The position numbers were made by a program, and so were the translations under genes. The notes beneath the pieces are model-generated. The model searched no databases. It was not told the DNA's origin and worked only from the letters and a program-made list of their open reading frames with translations. Below are positions 47,771 through 54,599 of a stretch of 64,000 nt of DNA, piece after piece; position 1 is the first letter of the stretch, and the number at the start of each line of letters is the position of its first letter. Source of the DNA: Floricoccus penangensis (GTDB lineage: Bacteria > Bacillota > Bacilli > Lactobacillales > Streptococcaceae); contig NZ_MKIQ01000003.1 in assembly GCF_001832885.1 (NCBI RefSeq), positions 1 through 64,000 of the forward strand, in the 5' to 3' direction.

Positions 47771-47809
47771 CTATCTTCTCGGATAGGCAAAAAGTAAATT
47801 ACCTACCAT
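47771..47809 (-). CDS. Putative 12-residue leader peptide of the MFS gene
   Basis: An ATG at 47809 opens the frame MVGNLLFAYPRR followed by TAG. It begins about 25 nt after the predicted transcript start and its last codons lie in a hairpin (GCCTATC / GATAGAGGC) just before the terminator hairpin. No good Shine-Dalgarno is visible. A stalling ribosome here could alter folding downstream. Translation is unproven. Confidence 0.45.
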   Translation of the reverse strand: MVGNLLFAYPRR

Positions 47810-47839
47810 CTGTACGACTTTAAATATAATAACCTAATT

Positions 47840-47867
47840 AGTATAACACACAAATAATTGATGGCAA
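47840..47867 (-). promoter_or_regulatory. Promoter of the MFS gene
   Basis: TTGCCA (plus 47862-47867), a 16-bp spacer and an extended -10 TGTTATACT (hexamer 47840-47845). Confidence 0.65.
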
Positions 47868-47931
47868 ATAATTTAGCCTCTATTTAGTGTATGTTTTATG
47901 TTCTTGTTGATTAATATAACAAATTTTGATA

Positions 47932-48291
47932 TTAATAGTCATCCCAACCATCAACTTCATTATAATTTCTTTTTCTGTTTCTATTTTTCTGTATTCGTTC
48001 TTGCTTCAATCTTTGATTAAGGAGCTTCATCTCTTGCTGCTTTAATTCATTTTCCTGTCTTATGCGTTCTTTTTTTAGTTGATATTTCATCGCTGAACGT
48101 TCAGTATAAATTTTTTCAAATTTTTCAGCAAAAATATATATGATGATAATAATAATAATCGAAATAACCATAAGAATCCTAAACAAGGATTGCCCAGAAA
48201 AATCTAATGGCCCAAACTCTTCACTAAGAATAATATATGCAAAAAACAATAGTAATATAATAATTAAAAATTTCTTGATATTTTTAATCAA
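47932..48291 (-). CDS. Small membrane protein with charged helical tail
   Basis: The 119-residue protein has two transmembrane segments (about 6-24 and 37-55), then a long Lys/Glu/Gln/Arg-rich helix likely to form coiled coil, ending 'EVDGWDDY'. The start is TTG at 48291. No family recognised. It lies 35 bp downstream of a GNAT gene and may share its transcript. Confidence 0.6.
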   Translation of the reverse strand: MIKNIKKFLIIILLLFFAYIILSEEFGPLDFSGQSLFRILMVISIIIIIIIYIFAEKFEKIYTERSAMKYQLKKERIRQENELKQQEMKLLNQRLKQERIQKNRNRKRNYNEVDGWDDY

Positions 48292-48326
48292 ACTTCTACC
48301 CCAATATTAAACTCTAAAATTTGAAA

Positions 48327-48890
48327 TTAATCCAAATCATCATCTGTTGAAACTAAATTAGCTTCATACTCTTCACGAAGTAAGCTATACTCTAATAAAT
48401 CATGGTATTCACCAAAACGGAATATTTCCTGTCTCAATCGACCATCTAAATGAAAATTAAATTTTTCGTATAACTTAATAGCAGGTTCATTAAAATCAAA
48501 TACTTCAACTTTAATTTTATTAACTGGTAAATTATTGAAGATATGGCCTAGGATAAGTTCAAAAGTTTCAGTTCCTACTCCTTCACCTTGCCAATATTCT
48601 GATATTGAAAGTCCAATTTCACAGTTTGAGTGAACGAGATTAACATTGAAAACAGCAACACTTCCGATAATTTCACGACGTTCAGAATTATAAATCCCTA
48701 AAAATTGGTTAGGGCTTTCAACTGCAAGAGTATTTTCTAATTCCTCTCTTGTTTGAGGATAAGGTAGCTCATCATCAGCTAGGAATTTTGTCGCATATGA
48801 ATTCTCAATTGAAAGCAATTCGTCTATATCTTCTTCTTTTACACGGTCTAAATAAATAGTCTCACCGACTAAATAATTCTTGGTATCCAA
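48327..48890 (-). CDS. GNAT N-acetyltransferase (RimJ/RimL type)
   Basis: The 187-residue protein has 'GETIYLDRVKEEDIDELLSIENS' at the N-terminus and the acetyl-CoA region 'ISEYWQGEGVGTETFELILGHIF', then 'VEVFDFNEPAIKLYEKFNF', the RimL pattern. The start is TTG at 48890, after AGAAGGAGATG. Relatives modify ribosomal proteins, antibiotics or polyamines; the substrate is unknown. Confidence 0.85.
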   Translation of the reverse strand: MDTKNYLVGETIYLDRVKEEDIDELLSIENSYATKFLADDELPYPQTREELENTLAVESPNQFLGIYNSERREIIGSVAVFNVNLVHSNCEIGLSISEYWQGEGVGTETFELILGHIFNNLPVNKIKVEVFDFNEPAIKLYEKFNFHLDGRLRQEIFRFGEYHDLLEYSLLREEYEANLVSTDDDLD

Positions 48891-49012
48891 TTTCTTACAT
48901 CTCCTTCTTAGTCCCTTAAGATTCTACATGTGCTTACTTTATAAGCTTTGCTTCTTACATAAGTATAGCAAATTTTGATATAATGAACAAAAGCCACAAA
49001 ATTGGAGGGCAG

Positions 49013-49513
49013 ATGACAGATAAGATTATTAAAAATACGCAGATTGAAGCCGATAAATTATTCGAATTAATGTCGACCTTAGACAAAGAAACGACCTACA
49101 TGCTTTATCAACCCGAAGAAAGAAAATACGATAGGAAAAAGCTAGAAACTTTTATCCGAAATACCTCGGAAAATGGCCTAATTTTAGTTGCTGAGGAAGA
49201 TAGCATATATGTCGGATATGTCAGCGTACACCTTTCGTCTCTTGCGAAAATCAAACACTCTGCTTACTTGGTAATTGGTGTGCTGTCAGATTATGCGGGC
49301 CAAGGTCTTGGCTCTGAATTTTTAGCTCAAGTGATTGATTGGGCACGTGTTTCAGGCATTCATCGTCTAGAACTAATTGTTGTCACTGAAAATGTGGCAG
49401 CTATTGCTCTATACGAAAAATTTGGATTCGTAGAAGAAGGTGTCAAGAAAGACTCTCTTTTGATGAACGGACGATATTATGATGAGTTTTATATGGCTAG
49501 AATATTAGATTGA
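49013..49513 (+). CDS. GNAT N-acetyltransferase
   Basis: I start at ATG 49013 (MTDKIIKNTQIEAD, 166 aa), 4 bp after GGAGGG; the frame extends 10 codons upstream without a site. The motifs 'GVLSDYAGQGLGSEFLAQVIDWA' and 'LIVVTENVAAIALYEKFGFVEEG' are typical GNAT. It ends 10 bp before the thiN-like gene, so the two are probably co-transcribed. Confidence 0.85.
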   Translation: MTDKIIKNTQIEADKLFELMSTLDKETTYMLYQPEERKYDRKKLETFIRNTSENGLILVAEEDSIYVGYVSVHLSSLAKIKHSAYLVIGVLSDYAGQGLGSEFLAQVIDWARVSGIHRLELIVVTENVAAIALYEKFGFVEEGVKKDSLLMNGRYYDEFYMARILD

Positions 49514-49523
49514 GGATTATATA

Positions 49524-50135
49524 ATGAATGAAAAGATTTTAATTGTTTGTAGTAAATCGCATATTGATTTAGCGCGTGAATATAAGGATTATTATACGAT
49601 TGGTGTTGAAAGAGGATGTTTGGACTTGATGAAAGCTGGACTTCCTATCAACTATGCTGTTGGTGACTTCGACTCAGTATCAGAAGAAGAGTTTAAAGAA
49701 ATTGAAGCATATAGTGATAAATTAATCCGTTTTCCAGCAGCGAAGGATTTAATTGATGGTGAGATTGCTGTTCAATATGCTGTGTCTCGCAAACCTCAGG
49801 AAGTTGTGTTTATTGCTGATGGAAGTCGTATTGATATGACTATTGCAGCTGTTGGACTTATTGCGGAATATGATGTAATTCTCAGAAATGATGATAATTA
49901 CTGCTATTTATTAAAGGAAGGGAATAATTTTGTTCCTTATAAAGAAGGATATAAATATATTTCTTTCCTTTCTTTTGATAAATCATTAGTCAATATCCGA
50001 GGGTTCCTATACAATGCAGAGAATCTTGCTGTTTCTTGGAAATCTGTCAATGCAACAAGCAATGAATTTGTAGATAAAGTTGGTGGAAATGTCGAAGTTT
50101 TCAGTGGTCAAACTCTCGCCTTCTACTGTAATTAA
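49524..50135 (+). CDS. Thiamine pyrophosphokinase homologue with altered motifs
   Basis: The 203-residue protein aligns by eye with ThiN/TPK: 'GVERGCLDLMKAGLPINYAVGDFDSVSEEEF' keeps the DFDS metal site. The next two family motifs are altered: the usual K-D-x-T-D-T-E reads 'AKDLIDGE', and G-G-R-x-D-H reads 'GSRIDMT', losing the His. It may be a catalytically weakened or repurposed TPK, or it may retain activity. A second TPK gene elsewhere would decide which. Confidence 0.65.
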   Translation: MNEKILIVCSKSHIDLAREYKDYYTIGVERGCLDLMKAGLPINYAVGDFDSVSEEEFKEIEAYSDKLIRFPAAKDLIDGEIAVQYAVSRKPQEVVFIADGSRIDMTIAAVGLIAEYDVILRNDDNYCYLLKEGNNFVPYKEGYKYISFLSFDKSLVNIRGFLYNAENLAVSWKSVNATSNEFVDKVGGNVEVFSGQTLAFYCN

Positions 50136-50207
50136 TCTGCAGTATTCTTGAATATAATCCACAAAGTACTATAATATTTCTGAACGAAAAATATAGAAAG
50201 AATTATC

Positions 50208-50696
50208 ATGGAAAAATTTATTGTAATAATTTCATTTATCGCCAAATGGCTTCTTTTTGCCTTCCCCCTATATCAAGCATATATTGAATTATCAGAGCAA
50301 GAAAGAGTTGTAGGAAGATTTACCAAAAAGTCAAAAAAATATCCAAAAATCTCTCCTTGGTACTGGATACTTCCTCCTCTCAAACTTGAACTAGAGAAAA
50401 AACGTGGTATAGCTATTCTAAGCGAGAGCCTGATAAGCAATAAGGACTTTGAAGAAGCTATCGTCTTTGGCAGAAAGGCAACTGCCTGGTTTTATGTAGC
50501 ACTAGCTGGTATGTTGGAAGGAATCACTGCCATATATGAACTAGCTCACGCTTTTGATTATCATATCAGCTTCTTAATGCTAATACTATTATCAGTGCTA
50601 ATGGTTATCATCTGTGTGGTGAATATTCGTCATCGTATTAAAAATGTTGATATTAAACGATTCAGGGAAAAATTAAAAGAAACTAGAAAGAAATAA
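50208..50696 (+). CDS. Uncharacterised membrane protein
   Basis: The 162-residue protein has three hydrophobic segments: one at the N-terminus (5-27) and two near the C-terminus (about 95-115 and 123-143), with a basic cytosolic-looking loop and tail. No family recognised. It is followed by an intergenic stretch and the 11-mer repeat protein. Confidence 0.6.
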   Translation: MEKFIVIISFIAKWLLFAFPLYQAYIELSEQERVVGRFTKKSKKYPKISPWYWILPPLKLELEKKRGIAILSESLISNKDFEEAIVFGRKATAWFYVALAGMLEGITAIYELAHAFDYHISFLMLILLSVLMVIICVVNIRHRIKNVDIKRFREKLKETRKK

Positions 50697-50812
50697 CTTG
50701 TTATAATTTTTTTTCGTATTATTAAAACCCTAAATATTTTATTTTCTTAATATAGAGTGGTAAAATTTGCTTACATTGAAGTAGATAGTACTTATTATGA
50801 AGGAGAAATTAT

Positions 50813-51070
50813 ATGTCATCATCTAAAGAAACTGTAGATAAAATCAAAAACAAAGCTTCAGGTATTTCAGAAGAAGGAAAGAAAATAGGCAAAGAATATG
50901 CCGAAGATGGTAAAAAATTAGGAAAAAAATATGCTGAAAAAGGCAAAAGCATTGGCGAAGAATATGCTGAAAAAGGCAAAAGTATCGGCGAAGAATATAA
51001 AAAAATGGGAAAAGGAATCAGTAAAGATTTCAAAGAAATGGCAAAAAATATAAAAGACAGCTTTAAATAA
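50813..51070 (+). CDS. Small 11-residue-repeat (LEA-like) protein
   Basis: The 85-residue, Lys/Glu-rich protein has six 11-residue repeats from residue 20 to the end: EEGKKIGKEYA, EDGKKLGKKYA, EKGKSIGEEYA, EKGKSIGEEYK, KMGKGISKDFK, EMAKNIKDSFK. Gly, Ile/Leu and Tyr/Phe recur in register, giving an amphipathic 11-mer helix like group 3 LEA proteins or other hendecad helices. It has no signal peptide. Start follows GAAGGAGAAATT; it is monocistronic with a strong terminator. A stress or membrane-surface role is a guess. Confidence 0.7.
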   Translation: MSSSKETVDKIKNKASGISEEGKKIGKEYAEDGKKLGKKYAEKGKSIGEEYAEKGKSIGEEYKKMGKGISKDFKEMAKNIKDSFK

Positions 51071-51088
51071 TTTACATTAATTATGTAT

Positions 51089-51126
51089 AAAAAAGCCCTT
51101 GAAAGTTTGGCTTTCAAGGGCTTTTT
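51089..51126. terminator. Bidirectional terminator
   Basis: AAAAGCCCTTGAAAG and CTTTCAAGGGCTTTTT form a perfect stem around TTTGG between convergent genes. Confidence 0.9.
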
Positions 51127-51147
51127 CTATGTTGAATTATAGTTTAT

Positions 51148-51633
51148 CTAAATATGTTTTTCCAAATACACAATATCCATACCATCTTTAATGGCTTCTA
51201 CTTTTCCTGTTAACTCATAACCAAGATTTGAATATAAATGAACGAGTTTATCTTCTTGTTTAATTGTCTCAATTTGCCACTTAGAAACTTGAGGATTTTC
51301 TTCTTCAATCAATCTCATTGCAGTTTTGGCATATCCATTATTTTCATGTTCAGGAGTTACTCCAATTATTGCGATTCTTGCACTAGTTGGTGTTTCATCA
51401 AAGATGTCAACCCTAAAATAACCCACAACTTCTTCTTGGTTCTTAATGAAATAATATTGAGCATGAGTTCGATTAAACTTTTCAGTAATCCATGCTAAAT
51501 CTTCAGCATAGGGATTTGTATCAACATCTTGATACTTGTCAAAAAGTTTCTTAAAACACGCTTTCTGAATGTTGAGTAATTCTTCAATTTGGCTAGACTC
51601 AACTTTTGTAATTGAAACTTCATTCTTTTCCAT
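51148..51633 (-). CDS. GNAT N-acetyltransferase
   Basis: The 161-residue protein shows 'ARIAIIGVTPEHENNGYAKTAMRLIEEE', a variant acetyl-CoA loop, and 'LVHLYSNLGYELTGK'. The pyrophosphate loop (ENNGYAK) is less canonical than in its neighbours. Start follows AGGAGAATATTTT. It lies 11 bp after the P-loop gene upstream and is probably co-transcribed with it. Confidence 0.8.
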   Translation of the reverse strand: MEKNEVSITKVESSQIEELLNIQKACFKKLFDKYQDVDTNPYAEDLAWITEKFNRTHAQYYFIKNQEEVVGYFRVDIFDETPTSARIAIIGVTPEHENNGYAKTAMRLIEEENPQVSKWQIETIKQEDKLVHLYSNLGYELTGKVEAIKDGMDIVYLEKHI

Positions 51634-51644
51634 AAAATATTCTC

Positions 51645-52160
51645 CTAATCTAAATTAAGACGTTCAATAATTTCATCAGCCGTCTCAATAGGTTTTCTTC
51701 CATCATTTTTTATTCTTTCTTCATGGGTCATCTTTTCAAAACATCTATTAATATCATCCAGACGATTAGCTCCCCATTCTTGCAATCCTTCTGACCTGCT
51801 AGAAAGTCGTTTAAGAATCTGATCTCTATCTACTTCAAGAATAAAATGTCCGATATCAATGTTTTCTTTTCTTAATCTACCAATAATTTGTTCAAAAGAA
51901 ACTTTTTTATAGAGTGTCATTGGAACAATAACGTGACCTTCATACTCATCATTTAATTTCTTCAAAATATGGAAATTCCAAGCCCGCCATTCTTCGTATT
52001 CCTGAAAATCGTCTTTTTGAATTGACTTTGGTAAATTATGTCTAAAAAAATCACCAATTTCTTCTGGATCATATAAATAAGAATTTGGAATTTTTTCATT
52101 AAGTATCTCTGCAATAGTTGTTTTACCAGCACCAAATGCTCCATTTAACCAAATAATCAT
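51645..52160 (-). CDS. TmrB-like P-loop NTP-binding protein
   Basis: I start at ATG 52160 (MIIWLNGAFGAG, 171 aa), following AAAAAAGGAG. Walker A is 'GAFGAGKTT' near residue 7, followed by 'SYLYDPEEIGDFF', the pattern seen in the tunicamycin resistance protein TmrB and related kinases. Tunicamycin resistance itself is not implied with certainty; the family also contains small-molecule kinases. Confidence 0.75.
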   Translation of the reverse strand: MIIWLNGAFGAGKTTIAEILNEKIPNSYLYDPEEIGDFFRHNLPKSIQKDDFQEYEEWRAWNFHILKKLNDEYEGHVIVPMTLYKKVSFEQIIGRLRKENIDIGHFILEVDRDQILKRLSSRSEGLQEWGANRLDDINRCFEKMTHEERIKNDGRKPIETADEIIERLNLD

Positions 52161-52187
52161 ATATTCTCCTTTTTTCATTATTATAAC

Positions 52188-52220
52188 AAAAAAACGCTAG
52201 TTTCCTAGCGAATTTTTTTA
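52188..52220. terminator. Terminator of the ChW/serine hydrolase gene
   Basis: CGCTAG and CTAGCG pair around TTTC with T-runs on both sides; strongest on the minus strand. Confidence 0.8.
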
Positions 52221-52254
52221 TTTTAAACTCTTATTTTTCTAAGTTCAATAAAAG

Positions 52255-54468
52255 TTACTTCAATATGTCATACACATCTTTCGATATTCTTGAAATTGTT
52301 TCATACGAAGTATTATTTTTCGTCATGATACTGATAAAATATGGCTCTTTTGTATAAACTACAGCAACGTCATGTCTATAATCATATACATCACCTATTT
52401 TGTGACCAACTTTTACTGGAAGGTACTTAGGAATTCTTTCATTATCATAAACTGTATTTTGGAAGTATGTATTTGAGATACCACCAATATCATATATACC
52501 TTTCATCAATCTTGCATTATCTCGAGCACTTGCTATTAGTGTGAAGAAACTCCAATTTCTACCAGTAATCCTATTAATTTCTCTTAAAAAAGTTTGATCA
52601 TAAGAATTTGCACCATAATATCCTAAGAAATTTGCACCAACATTATCTGAATACTTGATTGTGTTATGAAGTACTGTATCAACACTATAATTTCTATAGT
52701 CTGGATATTTAGACATTACTCCTGCACCCCATGGTTGATAGGCTCCAGAGAAATTATTAACATTTCCATTATAGTTCCATTGTTGGTTCAATCTTAGACT
52801 TCCATTATTTAATCTTTTCTGAGTGTAATATATTCCTGGTAACTTACCCGTACTCGCTGCAATAAATTGTGTATTTCCATTAATAGAAGCAGAATACTGT
52901 CCGTTTTCTGACATGACATATATACCATAACTTTGGTTATTATATTTTCTATTTAACAAGTTTTGAACTCTTGCCATTTTTTGTGGAACTTCACTTGTAT
53001 ATAAACTATTTGAAAGATTAGGACCTTTTTGATCCTTATGAACAAGTTTAACTTCTATGGCTTCTACCCTTTTAGATACCCCTTCGCTACCTGCAGGTTG
53101 ACCATTCTTAGTCCATCCTAACCATCCTCTATCTTGAACGTGTGCTCTATAATAAACATCATAAAATCCTGAAATCTCACCGGTTAAATTAATTTTAACT
53201 GCTTCCATTCGATATGACATTCCAGATGTACCAGACATTTCACCGTTTGCTACACTATTCTGCCAACCAATATTTTGGACATGTGATTGATATGAGATAC
53301 CACCTTTTAAATCAGTATCAACCATTTTCATCCTTAAAGCCTCAAGTCGCAATGAACTTCCTGTTGTTCCAGCTATTTGTCCACTACTTCTCCAATCTTG
53401 CCAACCGTTATTTTGAACATGAACTTGATAAATAAGATTAGTGTTTGAGCCATTTACAAAAGTTCTTTTTGTCGTTAAACTCCCTTTATCTTTTTCAACC
53501 AACTGGATTTCTATACCTTCAAGCCTAGCAGACAAACCTTGACTACCTGATGCTTCGCCATTTTTCGCCCAGTCTAACCACCCAATATTTTGAACATGAG
53601 TTCTATAGTAAATATCATATTTCTGAGCTAATTCTCCAGTTAGACTGAGCCTAATTCCCTCTAGTCGCTTAGATTGACCAGAAGTTCCACTGATTTGTCC
53701 TTCTGTTTTCCAATCTTGCCAACCGTAGTCTTGAACATGTGTTTGATACTTTATACTACCATCATATGTGATATCTTTAAGTTTTATTTCAATTGCTTCA
53801 AGTCTAAGCGAACGGCCTTCTGTTCCACTCATTTCACCATTAGTTTTATAATTTTTTTCCCAACCTATATTTTGTATATGGGTTTTATATAAAATACTAG
53901 GTTTAATTACTTCAATATCAAAAATTTTAGACTCTTTTGTATCTTTAAATTCAATTTTTATCTTTGCTTTTCCAACTGAAACACCGACTATTTTACCGGT
54001 CTTGTCAATTTTAACAATTTTACCGTCACTTGACGTTAATTCCATTTGTGAAATTCTATTTTGACTAACTTTACTAATATCAAGTAATTGTTCTTGAGCA
54101 GGTGCAATTATTTTTTTAGAAAGAGTCAATGTATCTAAAAAAATCTTATCCTGTTTTTTGTCTTCTTCAGTCGTTGATATGGCATCAGCAGTTTTTACAG
54201 AATTATTTTCAGTTATTTCTTCACTTGAACTGCTTGAACTTACATTTGACTGAGAGCTGTCACTAAAATCAGTAGTGGACTGATCTAAATCACTACCACT
54301 AGTTGATTCAGCAATCTTTTGCTCACTTTTAGCTTGGCTATCAATTGAACTACTTGTAGTATAGTTCTCAGATGAACTAGAAGAGGTCTCATTGGCCAAA
54401 GCAGAATTACTATACATTGTAGATAATGCTAGCATTGAAGCAATACCAACTACAAATTTTTTACTCAC
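52255..54468 (-). CDS. Secreted ChW-repeat protein with class A beta-lactamase-like serine hydrolase domain
   Basis: The 737-residue protein starts at GTG 54468 after AAGGAG. A signal peptide (1-25, ending SALA-NE) leads into a Ser-rich stretch (27-100), a BIG2/Ig-like domain (about 110-190), and six ChW repeats (about 192-475, each with H-V-Q-x2-G-W and G-x2-G followed by R-x-E-A/G-I). The C-terminal hydrolase (about 495-737) keeps S-x-x-K as STGK (539), SDN (607) and K-I-G (690). ChW repeats probably bind the cell surface or polysaccharide. The hydrolase could be a DD-peptidase-like or beta-lactamase-like enzyme. No LPXTG anchor is seen. Confidence 0.85.
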   Translation of the reverse strand: MSKKFVVGIASMLALSTMYSNSALANETSSSSSENYTTSSSIDSQAKSEQKIAESTSGSDLDQSTTDFSDSSQSNVSSSSSSEEITENNSVKTADAISTTEEDKKQDKIFLDTLTLSKKIIAPAQEQLLDISKVSQNRISQMELTSSDGKIVKIDKTGKIVGVSVGKAKIKIEFKDTKESKIFDIEVIKPSILYKTHIQNIGWEKNYKTNGEMSGTEGRSLRLEAIEIKLKDITYDGSIKYQTHVQDYGWQDWKTEGQISGTSGQSKRLEGIRLSLTGELAQKYDIYYRTHVQNIGWLDWAKNGEASGSQGLSARLEGIEIQLVEKDKGSLTTKRTFVNGSNTNLIYQVHVQNNGWQDWRSSGQIAGTTGSSLRLEALRMKMVDTDLKGGISYQSHVQNIGWQNSVANGEMSGTSGMSYRMEAVKINLTGEISGFYDVYYRAHVQDRGWLGWTKNGQPAGSEGVSKRVEAIEVKLVHKDQKGPNLSNSLYTSEVPQKMARVQNLLNRKYNNQSYGIYVMSENGQYSASINGNTQFIAASTGKLPGIYYTQKRLNNGSLRLNQQWNYNGNVNNFSGAYQPWGAGVMSKYPDYRNYSVDTVLHNTIKYSDNVGANFLGYYGANSYDQTFLREINRITGRNWSFFTLIASARDNARLMKGIYDIGGISNTYFQNTVYDNERIPKYLPVKVGHKIGDVYDYRHDVAVVYTKEPYFISIMTKNNTSYETISRISKDVYDILK

Positions 54469-54563
54469 TATTACGTCTCCTTAAAATAAAAAGTATTTAA
54501 TAATTAATTTTATCATATCTATATACGTATTTACACATAAATTTTAAATACTATACAACAAAA

Positions 54564-54599
54564 AAATTTACGCTAGCAAACTAGCGTAAATTTTTTAAA
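54564..54599 (-). terminator. Terminator of mgtA
   Basis: AAAATTTACGCTAG and CTAGCGTAAATTTT form a perfect stem around CAAA; T-runs on both strands. The mgtA stop codon lies at its edge. Confidence 0.85.

Noticed and set aside
50809-51117. 102-residue minus-strand frame with repeated Pro/Ser units
   Set aside because: It is the antisense shadow of the 11-mer repeat gene and crosses its terminator.
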